Source: Colletotrichum lupini (lineage: Eukaryota; Ascomycota; Sordariomycetes; Glomerellales; Glomerellaceae). From it: 64,000 nt of DNA. The stretch spans positions 2,108,001 to 2,172,000 of the forward strand of contig NC_064673.1 of assembly GCF_023278565.1 (NCBI RefSeq), given 5' to 3'. A program made the position numbers and the translations under genes. Position 1 is the stretch's first letter, and every line of letters begins with the position of its first letter. This document shows positions 1 to 11,691 of the stretch, in pieces. The notes beneath the pieces were generated by a model, which had not been told where the DNA came from, did no database searches, and worked only from the letters and a program-made list of their open reading frames with translations.

Positions 1-715
1 CCAATCCGACAGTATGCCTCTCGATGTCTAGAATCGAAATAAAAGTTTTGTGCTTCGCTTCAAGGAGTTGAAAATCCCTGCCACAAAGCCCAACATTGAG
101 CCCCATGGCATTCTCTATACTTCGATGCTCGAATACGAGAGCAGTAGAAAGCCTTGCCCATCTCCTCTCTAAGTTATAAGTTTCGGACTCTTCGAAGAAC
201 CCGATGCCGGTGCGGCTTGGGACCTGAGCGCCTCAGTCGTCTGATGGGCCTTCATGTTATACCTCACATCCCCTGACAGTGTTGAGCAGAAGAAACCCAA
301 ATCTGCCCTATCCCTCTATCTTTTCTCCGCCTTATGCTAATGTAGTGAGGAGGAAGCAAGGATGAGTAAGCAAAAGAGTGATGTGACGGTAGATACTCGT
401 ATCAACTGATGGAGGGTAATGTTTTCTCCTCACGACATTCGCGAGACCGAACCAATCACACAATGGCCACATGATGCAGTCTGACCGCAAGGTCAAATTT
501 TCCAACCCGTTTGCTCTATATGGTTGGTGTATTCGCGTAAATCATTGCTAGGGTCAGAAGCACCGGACGAAATAAGTCTCCGTGGATGAAGCTGCAAGAC
601 CTTTATCTAATGGAAGAACCACTCAGAAATCATGAGGTTCTCAATCTCATCCACTAGTATTGTGTGCTAGCCTTTTGATCTATCAGATCAAGGAGGCATT
701 GCTTCGCTCCGTGAA
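1..715. other. Intergenic, no gene seen
   Basis: No open frame with fungal coding character or splice structure was found. The stretch ends directly upstream of the broken esterase start codon and should contain its promoter; I recognise no specific site. Confidence 0.5.
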
Positions 716-2275
716 ATGGTATTCAGCATCGTCTCCATCCACAGCTGGATTTGTGGATTCCTGGTTACAACCATACTTGCTCAATGGGCAGACCCTGGCC
801 TCACTCAGGTTGCTTTAGGCGCAAACAACGCATGCGAAGCTGGCAATGTCCGACCTCCTGAGCTTGTCGGTATTCATATCATTTCACTTACTGCGGCTAA
901 ACAACTGAACTACACGTACAAACCTCACCCAAGATTTCGATTTGGCCGGGCGATTTATGGCCTAAACTTCTGCAACATCACAGTCATCTACACCCATCCA
1001 GGCTGGAACGATGAGATTCAGGCTACAACTTTTGTTCCGATGGAAAATTGGAACGGGAGATTTTAGGGAAACGGAGGCGGCGGATGGGTCACGGGGGGCA
1101 GTAAACTTGACGACGCGTCGGGTGATGGTATGTCTTGGGCTTTCACCAGCCCCGGAAACATCAATTGGCCACTTTTCCTCGACTTCTCCCATGTCGCCTT
1201 ACACGACATGGCCATGATTGGAAAAGCCTTGACGGAGGCTTTTTACAGCACCCCTCCAAAGTACTCGTACTTTTATGGCGGCTCAACCGGCAGAAGATAG
1301 GCTTACATGCTAGCCCAGCGCTATCCAAACGATTTTGACGGGATTCTGGGCTTCTGTCCTGCCATAAACTGGGACAAGTTCCAATGGTCTCCTCTGTGGG
1401 CTCACAGAGTCATGGATGAGAAGGGCGTCTACCCTCGACCTTGCGAGTTCGAAGCCATCACTGCTGCGGCTATGAAAGCATGCGACGGGCTTGACGGCGT
1501 CGAGGATGAGATCATTTCTATGCCCTCTCGGTGCTTCTTTGATGCTAGTACTCTCGTCGGCCATGCTTCTGACTGCGGAGGGAAAGACGCGCTGTTCACT
1601 CCCGAAGCAGCAGAGGCGGCAAATGCTGCTTGGAATGGGCCACGAAGCTTGACCGGCGAGTTTCAATGGTATGGATATGGGAGAGATGCGAAAATGTGGC
1701 AGTTTGGTGCTCTCCATACGTCGTGTGATGGCGAAGGAGAGAAATGCGCGCCGGTCAGGTTGTCCATCGCCGAGGCGTACGCACGATACTTTGTCGCCAA
1801 GAACGCCGACCTTGACCTTCAAGCCCTTGGTCACAGTCAGTGGGGTGATCTTTTCGTCGCGTCACGGAACGAGTACGAATCGATAACCGGCACTTCCGAT
1901 CCCGACCTGAGCAGGTTCCGCAAGGCTGGAGGGAAGCTACTCAGCTGGCATGGGATGGCGGACCAGATTATCCCAGTCAACGGTACTGTCGATTACACGG
2001 ACAAAGTCCTCAAGAAGGATCCCAAAGCCCACGACTACTTTCGCATGTTTCTCGCTCCGGGCGCTGATCATAGTATCTCAAATGGCCTTACTCCGCGTAA
2101 CACGCTATCGGCGCTGGTTGAATGGGTTGAGAAGGGAATTGCACCGGTCACGTTGCGGGTTGAGGGGCTCAACGCTTACGGCAAGCCTATGACGAGAGAC
2201 ATCTGCATGTACCCGCAAGTTCAGCATTACGTTGGTGGCGACCCAGCATGGCCGTCATCATTTGCTTGCGTTTGA
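716..2275 (+). pseudogene. Tannase/feruloyl esterase family gene with two in-frame TAG codons
   Basis: One continuous frame of 520 codons runs from ATG 716 to the stop at 2275, interrupted by TAG at 1064-1066 and TAG at 1298-1300. The family is shown by the GNGGGGWVTGG stretch just after the first stop, YMLAQRYPNDFDG after the second, and the C-terminal pattern KLLSWHGMADQIIP ... FLAPGADHS. The N-terminus is hydrophobic (signal-peptide-like), so the ancestral product was probably a secreted ester hydrolase acting on plant phenolic esters. Catalytic Ser (about codon 190, GGSTG), Asp (about 416, ADQ) and His (about 452, DHS) are present, but the two cysteines that normally neighbour Ser and His (CS...HC) are Gly and Ser. 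Both stops fit CAG-to-TAG. No frameshift exists and the rest is well preserved, so inactivation is recent, or the stops are sequence errors. No intron is needed. Confidence 0.8.
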
Positions 2276-3315
2276 CAGTGGATTAAGCATTCGACCAAAG
2301 GTCAATTGTCCGTGGCTGCCAAGGGCACAAGAGCATCAATCTCTCTCTTGCAAAACGGTTGGGATGAGGAGTACTTCAGCGGGAGATGGCCGAAGCGATC
2401 AGACTGTTTTCGCAAATGGAGGCTGAGCAGACTTTGATGAGAGGATGGGAGCAAATCTACATGCGGCTTGCCCGTCAAGATTTGTTGCGGCTCGAAACTT
2501 ACTAACTTTTACTTCATAAAAATCGACATTGGGACCAACGAACTAGGTATGAGATTCCACCACGACGGCCTTTCGCACCGCTAGATTGTTACGCGGCGTC
2601 AATGTGAATATGGTTCCTTGAGCAAAAACAACAAGGCATTGATGCCGGTAACTCTTAAGGCGAGGAATTATCAAGTTAGCATGAAGTTTCACGAAACTAT
2701 AATGCCGCGATATTGACACCGCAGGATATGGCAGACGTTCAAAGCAGTATTTAGCTTCCAAAGCGATGTTCGGAGTCAAAGACTGAGCCAAGTTAATCTC
2801 GGGGAATTGTGGCCTCTTTGAATGTAGTGGGGTAAATTAGTCCACTCCGAGTTCACGCCGATGACCCCGCGTCCCGCGACCCTTCTGCCGCATTTCTATC
2901 TTATCGGAAGACGCGCCCCCATCTGCAGTCTGCTGACGGAGGCGCAGACGTGTGAGCGAGGTGGGAGCAAAGTGGACCAAACTTTGACGGAATTGCGGCC
3001 CATACAAGCTAATTTTCAGATAAAGAATGTTTATTTGGCATCACGCACACTATCAGTGCCACTTCCGAGCTCCCACTAACTCCGTCTATACTCCGGTAGT
3101 TGGGAAACTTTTGGATTTCGTCATGTTCTCCGCCCGAAACACCTCGGCAAAACGGATGGCGTTGCCGCTAATCTATCTACTGACAAACACATCTTGCCCG
3201 GCATTTCTTTGAAAGAAATCTGATTTAGATATAAAGGCTTCCCGGGGACCTAGTGTTGTTCACTGTATCTCTTCACGTTGGACGCTGAACAGTACCGCCG
3301 CACGTTGTTTTCAAG
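2276..3315. other. Intergenic, about 1 kb, no gene seen
   Basis: Only short frames without recognisable similarity occur. The right part should hold the promoter of the dehydrogenase that starts at 3316; a TATA-like ATATAAAGG lies near 3228. Confidence 0.5.
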
Positions 3316-4536
3316 ATGGCTACCGACTACAAATTCGAGGGATGGGTGGCGGATGACCCCTCTTCGGTGGACGGCAAGATGGTCTGGCGAGAGTACGAGC
3401 CGAAAGTCTGGGAGGAGACGGACGTTGATATCAAAATTACTCACTCGGGCATTTGCGGCTCCGACATTCACACTCTGCGTGCTGGCTGGGTATGTCGCAC
3501 ACTCATGCGGCGTCCGTTATTCTGCATGTTCTCCGAGTCTCAATTGGCCAGCGTGTTGACTGTGACGTTTAGGGTGCCACCAGATTTCCTGCCGTCGTCG
3601 GCCATGAGATTGTGGGTGTAGCCGTCCGTGTCGGATCTCAGGCAGAAGGCGGCATCAAAGTTGGCGACATCGTCGGCGTAGGCGCACAATCCGACTCTTG
3701 CCTTTCGCGCGACGGGCCCTGCGATGCGTGCGAAGTTGGAGAGGAGAACTACTGCACCAAGCGCGTCAACACCTATAACAGCTTGCATCGCAACGGCAGT
3801 CAGACACAGGGCGGATATGCGCTGTATCATCGCTGTCCGAGTTAATACTTCGTGATCAAGATCCCCAAGGGAATTGCTCCCGAGCAAGCTGCTCCCATGC
3901 TCTGTGGCGGTGTCACAGTTTTCTCACCCTTGAAGCGCTACAACGTCGGGCCCGGCAAGAGAGTTGGTGTCATTGGCGTCGGTGGCCTCGGCCATTGCGC
4001 GGTCTTGTTCGCGAAGGCTCTCGGCGCAGACAAGGTGGTGGCTATCTCGAGAAAGTCTGATAAGAAGCAGGATGCTACGCAGCTTGGTGCAACCGATTTC
4101 ATCGCCACGGCTGAGGACGAGGACTGGGCCACGAAGAATGCCCGCACCCTCGACGTGATCATTTCGACGGTCGCGTCTCCTAAGGTACGTGGATGACCCT
4201 CCCTCCGTGAACAATCTGGTCCTTGGGTAGAAGCTCACACAATGATAGATGCCTCTGGCCCAGTACCTTGGCCTTCTATCACGCGGAGGCACATTTGTTC
4301 AAGTTGGTGCTCCCGAGGAGCCGGTGCCACTGAGTGCTTTTGCCCTGATTAGAACTCGAGTGCATTTGACTGGATCAGTCATTGGCAGTCCTGGGGAAAT
4401 CCGAGAAATGTTTGACCTTGTGGCCGCGAAGGGAGTCAAGGTCTGGGTTGAGACACGCCCAATGAACGAGGCCAACCAGGCAGTTTTGGACATGGTCGAC
4501 GGTAAACCCAGGTATCGATATGTTCTGACAAACTAA
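3316..4536 (+). pseudogene. Zinc-dependent alcohol dehydrogenase (cinnamyl-alcohol dehydrogenase/ADH6 type), one in-frame TAA
   Basis: Three exons, 3316-3489, 3573-4184 and 4249-4536, joined by GT-AG introns of 83 and 64 nt, give about 357 codons, normal for the NADP-dependent ADH6/CAD group of medium-chain dehydrogenases that reduce aldehydes in the cytosol. Visible features: catalytic-zinc ligands in GICGSD, GHEIVG and the Cys of APMLCGG; four structural-zinc cysteines around CDACEVGEENYC; the nucleotide-binding GVGGLG. The frame is broken only by TAA at 3843-3845, between HRCPS and YFVIKIP, where relatives have an ordinary residue. A CAA-to-TAA change explains it. Splice sites and both halves are intact, so loss is recent, or the base is an error. 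If the stop is real the product would lack the whole nucleotide-binding domain. Confidence 0.8.
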
Positions 4537-5358
4537 GAGCACATTAGACACCATAAATAACATGACCCGTACTTTCATTGACTTGGAGGCTTCGTGCCCT
4601 TCTACTAAGAAGTAGAGCCCCCCTTTAGGCTCAGATCACCTGGTCTTTTGGTGCCTGCGGTGGATAGAACTTCCTCAACGAAAAGCGATCAGGAATTGGC
4701 CCTCAAAACGAACACTCGTCCTGCCTCAGTGGGTGTAGCGTGTTCTCGGTAGACGCTCAAGGGCGGATACTACTCTATTTAAGCAGCATGGATACGGGTA
4801 GCAGGGGTCAACAACCTTGGTTTTCACTGGAAAACCTCCATCGCAATTTACTTCAGGGCCCACACCGAAAGCTCACTGTCAGTCCGGAGGACTCGAGACC
4901 ATACTGATTCGTTGCCATTGTCATCGCATTGAGCAATTCGACACACGACGACAACGAGGTCCAACTCACGCGCCCACTGGCATACAATTCGGTTATGACG
5001 ATGTATGTTCTTTACAACTTACGGCGCAGTGAAGACATCTCTCTCTTGAGTCGAATGCTACCCGTTGTGGAGCAGAACCCCTGTACGGCCGGGGATCTGC
5101 GGTTGACATCACGACAGAATCTCGTATTTGCCGTTCTTCATCTCCAATCTCGTGTCATGTTTTCTCGCAAAGCAACAAACTCCCCATGAATAACATGAGA
5201 AAGCGGGGACGCGATCGCGGGCCGCCCGTGACCAGTTTCTGGGGTTCAACGCCACCATCTTCTTATATGGACGACATGTTCGCGCGACGGAATGCGGCTC
5301 TCTCTCCGCTTCTCATCCATCGGCCTACTTTTAGTGAGCGGGTGATCAATCAGACAAA
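4537..5358. other. Intergenic, no gene seen
   Basis: A plus-strand frame at 4929-5189 has no recognisable features and probably arises by chance. The region upstream of 5359 should contain the subtilase promoter. Confidence 0.45.
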
Positions 5359-8300
5359 ATGAGGGTCTCACACGCACTGGTCTCGGCCCTCCTGGGTTCG
5401 AATCTTGCCGTCGCCAACCCGATCCATCCGCGCATCTATACGAAGCCTCCGTCAGCAAAGCTCCCAAGAGCCGAAACAAGTGAGAGCAACAACGTCAACC
5501 CGAGCGAGCTCATTCCTGGCGCCTACATTGTCGAGTTCGCAGATGATAATGATTCACCCGAAACCTTCTTCAACTCTCTCAAGGCGGATGGCCTCGACGT
5601 CGAATCTCGCATGGACCTGAGCAACCGTTTGTTCAAAGGCGTTTCTTTTCAGGTCAAGAATGTTGGCGAGGCCCACCATGATAGCGCGCTCCTCCGTCGC
5701 AAGATCGAATCTTCACCGCGCATCAGAAGTCTCTGGCCTGTCCGTACGATCCAGCTTGCAAAGCCCGAGGACCACGGCGCGCCAGCCAGCGGTGCGATCA
5801 CCAAGGCCAACGCGAGGCGTCAGGAAGCGGCATTCGGAAACTCAACCAAGGACACCTTCTCGCCTCACGTCATGACTCAGGTCGACAAGCTGCGTGAGCA
5901 GGGTATCACCGGCAAGGGAGTTCGCATCGCCATCATCGACAGTGGCGTGGACTACACCCACCCTGCCCTTGGCGGATGCTTCGGCCCCGGGTGTCTGGTG
6001 GAGGCCGGCTGGGATTTCACGGGAGACGACTTTCTGCCCAACGTGAGACCGCTTCAGCCTGATGCGGATCCAATGGACAACTGCGCCGGACACGGTACAC
6101 ATGTTGCTGGTATCATTGCTGCTCAGCACGAAGGCAACGAGTATGGCTTCACGGGTGCCGCTCCTGGCGTCAAGCTGGCAGCATACCGAGCGTGGGGATG
6201 CGCCTCCACATCGACGAACGAAGTGTTGCTTGCCGCGTTCAGCCGCGCCTTTGAGGAGGGGGCTGATATCATCTCGTGTTCTGACGGAGAGTTCGTGCAC
6301 CTTATTTACTTTAGGCGAAGCGTTCATGCCTTGGTTCATGCTTTGCTAATCTCTTTGATAGTCCTTCTGGCTGGGCGGAGGATGCTTGGGGTGTCCTTGC
6401 TGCCCGCATCGTTGACGCCGGTGTTCCAGTCGTCATCTCCGAAGGTAACGATGGCGGCAGCGGCCTGTTCTACGCTTCAACCCCGGCTACTGGCCGCGGC
6501 GTCGCGGGAAGTGGTGCCGTGACGAACTCCAAGTTCCCTACTATACTCAACGAAGGCACTTTCTCCGTGGACTCTAACTCAACATCGGGTGCCAAATCTG
6601 ACTTTGCCTACTTGCCTGGTGTTCCGGAGCTCGTGGGAGACCTCTCGCTTCAACTCTGGAGCCCCGGCGAGAACAATGCCTGCAGTGAACTGCCTGATGA
6701 CACTCCCGACCTCAGCAACAAGATTGTCCTGCTTCTGTTCCCCGATTCTCGCGCTACGGGATGCTACCCCATTGACCAGGGTAACAAGATCGTCGCCAAA
6801 GGTGGACGCTATATTCTTTTCTACACTAATGACAACACGTGAGTCCTCCCCTTATCGGTTTCAATGTTTCACGACGTCTAACATTGCCTACAAGGACTAT
6901 GCGGGACGAACAATATGTCTACTCTCAGAGGATCCAAGGTGTAGCTTCCATCCCACCTTATCAGTCTGACCAGTGGCTCTCTCTATTGGAGCAGGGTCGC
7001 AGCGTCACTATCTCTATCCCTAGCGCAAACAATACCAGGACTCGTCTTGAGGAACTTGAGAACAACTCCAGCGGATCTTACATGGGGTCTTTCTCAAGCT
7101 GGGGCCCAACTTGGGAGTTGGAAGCCAGCCCGCAATTCGCCGCTCCTGGAGCCAACATCCTGTCTACCTTTCCCGTTGCCCTTGGTGGCTACCGTGTTAT
7201 GACGGGCACTAGCATGTGTGAGTAACATTCTTTAACGTTTCTTAGGCTTTGAGGGTGAAGTTGCTTCGCAAAGTAGACTGACATTTTCTCAGCTTGCCCT
7301 CTGAACGCCGCTATCTACGCTCTTCTCGCTGAAGCCCACGGAACGAAGGACCCCAAGCGTCTCAGATCCATCGTGTCGTCTACTTCAAAGCCTCTGGCCT
7401 GGTATGATGGAACTGCAGCGTATACCGATCTCATTGCCCCTGTCCCGCAACAAGGCGCTGGAATCATTCAGGCGTTTGACGCAGCTCGTAGCAACGTTGA
7501 GCTCAGCGTTGACAGCATCTCCTTCAACGACACCGACCACTTCACGGGCAACGAGACCTTTACCATCGACAACCATGGATCTGCCGACGTTGTATTTGAA
7601 GTCAGCCATCGCAAGGCCGTCACCATGTACACCTTCGTGGAGACCACAGATCGCTTGAGGGCTGCCTCATTCCCTAACCCCACCATCGAGGAGTGGGCTG
7701 AGCTTCAGTTCAGTTCTGAGTAAGTCACTCACAGTATGTAAGGTTATTCAAATGCTTTAGACTGACAACTTGGACAGGAAGATCACAGTGCCCGCTGGAG
7801 GATCCGCAGAACTCACCGTCACCTGCATTCCCCCATCTAACGTAAATGCTACGCGTCTACCAGTCTACAGCGGCTACATCGCCCTCACCAGTACCACCGA
7901 TGCCCCTTCCCTGAGTCTGCCCTACCTCGGAGTCGTCGGTAGTATGCATGGTGTTCCCGTCATCACACCGGCGCAAGCATATCTCGCCAACTATTATAGC
8001 CAAGCTCCGGCCAACACGACCTACACGGTCAAGCGCCCTGACCCAGCCAACCCACCTCTGACCGACCGCGGAGACCAATCTGCGATCCCCAACGTCATTA
8101 TCTCGCCAACAGTTGGCACCGCCTCTATCCAGGTCGAAGTCTTGCGCGTCAGCGGAGGCAAGGAGGAAAACCTAGGAAGCTTGGCTGGCTGGCCTCTCCC
8201 ATACGCCCCTCGCACCGAAACACGCGCTTTCTTCAATGGGCTGCTGGCTGATAATACTGTTCTTGAGCCTGGTGTTTACGCCATGAAGGTTAGGGCGCTG

Positions 8301-8408
8301 CGGATCTTTGGGGATAGGACGAATGAGGGAGACTGGGATGTCGTCAAGACAGTGCCATTCGTGTTGAAGTATGAGACATCTGGAAACGGAACTACGACCT
8401 CGACGTAA
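5359..8408 (+). CDS. Secreted subtilisin-like serine protease (S8, with PA insert)
   Basis: Five exons, 5359-6290, 6362-6838, 6895-7217, 7293-7719 and 7778-8408, separated by GT-AG introns of 71, 56, 75 and 58 nt, encode 929 residues without a break. A signal peptide (MRVSHALVSALLGSNLAVA) is followed by a propeptide-like segment (GAYIVEF) and the peptidase core: Asp in IIDSGVDYTHP (about residue 193), His in GHGTHVAGI (about 245) and Ser in GTSMSCP (about 574). Between His and Ser lies a protease-associated (PA) region. The roughly 300 C-terminal residues are a fibronectin-like Fn3/CU domain, as in minor extracellular protease Vpr-type enzymes of plant-associated fungi. Asparagine glycosylation sites are frequent. 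The likely role is extracellular protein breakdown, possibly on host protein; that role is inference. It is the only intact gene in the first 8.4 kb. Confidence 0.92.
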
Positions 8409-8664
8409 TATCCAAAGGCTGTATTCTGTATAACATCTTCATAATTATCTCCACATTCAAGGGTTTCACGAAGATGAAAATAAGTCAATTCCACACCCAC
8501 CAATATCGATGGCTCATACGACAAGGCGTCAGAAGGATGTCGTGGGTAATCCGTTAGGAGCCTTCCGAGATTTATGAACGTTCTCGCGCCATACTAGTAT
8601 CTACTACATGCCATCTCATGAACACCTCGCCTGGCCTCCATACCACGCACAGCCTGATTCATGA
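8409..8664. other. Convergent 3' intergenic region
   Basis: A 256-bp gap between the ends of the subtilase (+) and the Zn2Cys6 regulator (-). It should hold both 3' ends; no other element is recognised. Confidence 0.4.
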
Positions 8665-10494
8665 TTAGCCTAGAAGGACTCGGCGACCTAGAACATTCAG
8701 ACAGGCCTCAAGATCCCAAGACTCAATCACGGCAGTGTCTCTCTTCAGCCAAACAGCTTCAAAGACCTCTCTAGCCAATCTCGGAGGACCAAAGTTTGCC
8801 AGATCTCCCATTAGATCAAGGACTTCACCAACCAAGCCTTCTTGCTCCTCCTTGGCCAAACAGGCAGTTACACAGATAGCCCATGCGAGCGTGTGTAACC
8901 AGCGAGCATTGCCCAACTTCATCATCAACGCAAGGTTCTCTGTCACTGATTCCCCGATCTCCATGCTGACTGATTGCCAGCCTGAGAGAACTATGTGAAG
9001 GTAAATAAGGCCAGCATGGGCCCAAATCTGAGTGACTCGGGTGATGGCCTCAGACTCCTCTTTTGCAGATCGGTAGTCAGCTAGCCAAGGTGGTCTCTGA
9101 TCCCGCACCTCCGACTCTCGCGCGCTCAATGAACTAAGGCCTTCTCGAAACTTGATCTCGAGAACCCCGCCCCTTCTGAAAAGCTCGATATTTGAGAATG
9201 ACTCCTGCTTGCGCATTTCCTTTTTCCAACGGGCTAGCAACGCCACCTCCGCAATCAATATCATGACCCAGTTCTGGCAGCCGATGAAGCGCTCTAAGAG
9301 AAGACTGCAGTTTCGGTTTGGGAACTCTTCAGGCTTGTCATCAGTAACGAGCAACTCTTGGTAGTTTGCTTGTAATCGTGGTGCCTGTCCAAGTGAAGTG
9401 CTCGCCATAATGTCGTGGACTACAAGAAGAGCCGTGGAGAAGCGAAAGGCGCTCTGATCGAGTGTCCAGGCAGGAAACTCTGGAGGGTTTTTCAATTGAG
9501 GATACGCGAGTCCGCCGACTTTCCGGCATGTAGCGGTCCATTTACAGCCTTGGAACTCTTGGTCATCGACCTCGTGGAGTATTTGCTTCAACAGGGTAAT
9601 AGCCGCATCCAAGTGCATAGTCCAACTCTCTGACGTGCCAAAGGCTGCTTCCAGGTATAGCAGATGCACGATACTGTCATAGAGTCGGACGCTGGTGATC
9701 AAGTCCTCGTGTACGCCGCGACGGATGACTTCCTTGACGTCTTGTTGTGCCTTCTGCATCGCTATGTGCGTCTGCTTTTGCAGTTCAGCTTCGACCTGAG
9801 ACACGCACTTGGGTCTCTCTGAGTGGCGGCGTTGCACCGGTACGAGGGCAAAGAAATGCGAAGCAAGGCTGGTTGCAGCATGGGATAGTGACTTATTGGC
9901 CAGGGTAAGAACGAGCATCCAACTTCGACCGCCTTCAAGTATGGACGGATAGTAGAAGGGGAACAATGCCGGAACAATGTAATCTAGATACGCTGAGATG
10001 TAACATTGCTCCAACTCAGTCGGAAGTTGTGGTGTGGACTTCTCCAGGCTAGAAGTAACTGATGATTGAGGTCCGGGGTTGGGTGTTCCATCGTTGGAAT
10101 AAGAAAGCGACTGTGATTGCAAGTCTCCGTCGGGAGATATGCTGGGCTGCGGAACAGTTGATGGAGGGTTTTGTCTCAGAGGATATCTCGCAACAACCCC
10201 TGGAGACCCCAAAGTTGTTGATGGCGGCGGCAAAAGGTCATTGGCGTGGGCATCTCCGACGATGCGCTGTACAACCCTTCGAGCCCTCCTCAACTTGGCG
10301 CTTTTTGTAACCTCAGCCTTCAACTTATCAGTCATAGCCTGCTGTCTTGGTCCGCCATCCATCCAGTCCGGGGCCTCTTGGCCGGAGAAGCAGGTGATCT
10401 CGAGTCCTGCGCAGACGTTGCAGACGGGCAATGATTCGTCGCATTTTTTGTGGCGTATGCGACACGTCCAACAGCTTGACGTCTCCCGTGGCAT
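8665..10494 (-). CDS. Zn2Cys6 (C6 zinc cluster) transcription factor
   Basis: An uninterrupted frame of 609 residues starts at ATG 10494. The extreme N-terminus carries the binuclear cluster: six cysteines in CWTCRIRHKKCDESLPVC followed by NVC and ITC, with the expected Lys-Cys-Asp and Pro. A basic linker (KLRRARRVVQR) and a Ser/Pro-rich region precede a helical region (about residues 150-609) like the fungal transcription-factor middle/C-terminal region (Fungal_trans_2 type). It should act in the nucleus as a pathway-specific regulator. It is divergent from the NAD(P)-binding gene at 10903 with 408 bp between start codons; that gap has a palindrome containing CCG and CGG half sites. Target genes are unknown; self-regulation and control of the neighbour are inferred from position. 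Confidence 0.92.
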   Translation of the reverse strand: MPRETSSCWTCRIRHKKCDESLPVCNVCAGLEITCFSGQEAPDWMDGGPRQQAMTDKLKAEVTKSAKLRRARRVVQRIVGDAHANDLLPPPSTTLGSPGVVARYPLRQNPPSTVPQPSISPDGDLQSQSLSYSNDGTPNPGPQSSVTSSLEKSTPQLPTELEQCYISAYLDYIVPALFPFYYPSILEGGRSWMLVLTLANKSLSHAATSLASHFFALVPVQRRHSERPKCVSQVEAELQKQTHIAMQKAQQDVKEVIRRGVHEDLITSVRLYDSIVHLLYLEAAFGTSESWTMHLDAAITLLKQILHEVDDQEFQGCKWTATCRKVGGLAYPQLKNPPEFPAWTLDQSAFRFSTALLVVHDIMASTSLGQAPRLQANYQELLVTDDKPEEFPNRNCSLLLERFIGCQNWVMILIAEVALLARWKKEMRKQESFSNIELFRRGGVLEIKFREGLSSLSARESEVRDQRPPWLADYRSAKEESEAITRVTQIWAHAGLIYLHIVLSGWQSVSMEIGESVTENLALMMKLGNARWLHTLAWAICVTACLAKEEQEGLVGEVLDLMGDLANFGPPRLAREVFEAVWLKRDTAVIESWDLEACLNVLGRRVLLG

Positions 10495-10703
10495 GCTTCG
10501 TCTCGTCGTAAGTCCTGCTAGTTTCCGTCGTCTCTAGGATTCGGTCGGGAACCAGAAGATATGGCTTGGTGTACCCAACAGCCATGCGATATCCAGATGT
10601 TTCCGCGCGGTTCACCTCAGACTCGGACATCTTTGAGGTGATGTTCGCTGTGATCCGCGGAGGGCATTATGCCCATAGCGGGTCCGCTAAGCTGCTAGCG
10701 CAC

Positions 10704-10740
10704 TGTTCCCGCCCCAACCTGTTCCCGCGCGGGAACGTTC
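10704..10740. promoter_or_regulatory. 16-bp perfect palindrome with an extra half site in a divergent promoter
   Basis: GTTCCCGCGCGGGAAC at 10721-10736 is a perfect palindrome; its centre contains CCG-N2-CGG. A third copy of the half site, GTTCCCGC, lies at 10704-10711, and GAACGTTC at 10733-10740 is a second, overlapping palindrome. Zn2Cys6 proteins commonly bind paired CGG/CCG triplets, and a Zn2Cys6 gene starts 240 bp to the left, so this is a candidate operator for that regulator. The pairing is inference. Confidence 0.55.
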
Positions 10741-10902
10741 AGACGCGGCGGACTTTCGACAATAGACGACGGACTTTGAAGTCGTGATAGTTGCAACATC
10801 TAGTCTATGGCAGCTGGAATCCCGTATAAAAGCAATTGAAAAAGAACTGCTCATTGAAGACTCAACATAGCTTCTTTGCGTCAACCCGAAAGTCTTCGAT
10901 CA

Positions 10903-11691
10903 ATGTCAGGCAAGAAAGTCCTAGTTCTTGGTGGAACCGGCCCGGCAGGTATTTGCCTACTGCGAGAGCTTGTTCATCGCAATCATGCAACTATCCTCCT
11001 GGCAAGAACCCCCTCAAAACTTCCGGGTGACTTAGTCTCTAACTCTCTAATCGAGGTTCGTTGTGAATTTGAGCCTATATTCACTATTATGCCGAGTATG
11101 ACTACATTCAAACTAACTTCTGTTCTTTGTTAGGTAATCGAAGGGGAAATGAGTGACACGAAAGCCCTAGACTCAGCAATGGCTCGCTCGTCTATAGTTG
11201 TATCCCTCCTTGGGCCGAACATCAACGACAAGCACATCGATCCTTCTCTTTACGCCGATATTTACCGCAATTATGTTTTTCCAGCGATGAAAAAATACAG
11301 CGTCAGACGAATTTTAGCCATGGGTACAATCTCTATCAAGCAGCCCGAAGACCACTGGACATTCTTCCAGACCATGGTCACGATTGTCATGCCACTTTTG
11401 AATGGAGCTGTTTACCGCAATATGCATAATCTTGCTCACTTATTTGGCAAAGAAGGTCACGATCTTGACTGGACTATCTTCCGCATAGCACAGATACCTG
11501 GAGAGTCTGATGAGACTAGCTGGAGACAGGACCGGGATCTCGGACTGTTCACTGGGTGGATAGGAGAAAAAGGTTGGACATCAACTCTTAGGCGGGGCGC
11601 ACTAGCTCGATGGCTCGTGGATGGAGTCGAAGGTAAGATGGACGTTTGGGTCCATAAGATGCCAGGGATCAGTCAACTAGCAGGGGTCTGA
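10903..11691 (+). CDS. NAD(P)-binding domain protein (NmrA-like/atypical short-chain dehydrogenase)
   Basis: Two exons, 10903-11055 and 11134-11691, with a 78-nt GT-AG intron (donor GTTCGT), encode 236 residues. The N-terminus has a Rossmann dinucleotide motif, VLVLGGTGPAG, followed by an alternation of strand and helix, SSIVVSLLGPN and RRILAMGTIS, as in the NAD(P)H-binding/NmrA-like family. Such proteins are oxidoreductases or redox sensors. The catalytic YxxxK pair of classical SDRs is not obvious, as expected for the atypical group. The start at 10903 is chosen because it lies directly before the Rossmann strand. The gene is divergent from the Zn2Cys6 gene and may be its target. Substrate unknown. 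Confidence 0.85.

Noticed and set aside
1064..1300. Programmed stop-codon readthrough in the esterase
   Set aside because: Neither TAG has the known readthrough context (a following CTA or CAR), and two stops in one gene make it less likely than mutation.
5390..5412. tRNA B-box-like GGGTTCGAATC
   Set aside because: It lies inside the subtilase signal-peptide codons and has no complementary T-stem, A box or acceptor stem.
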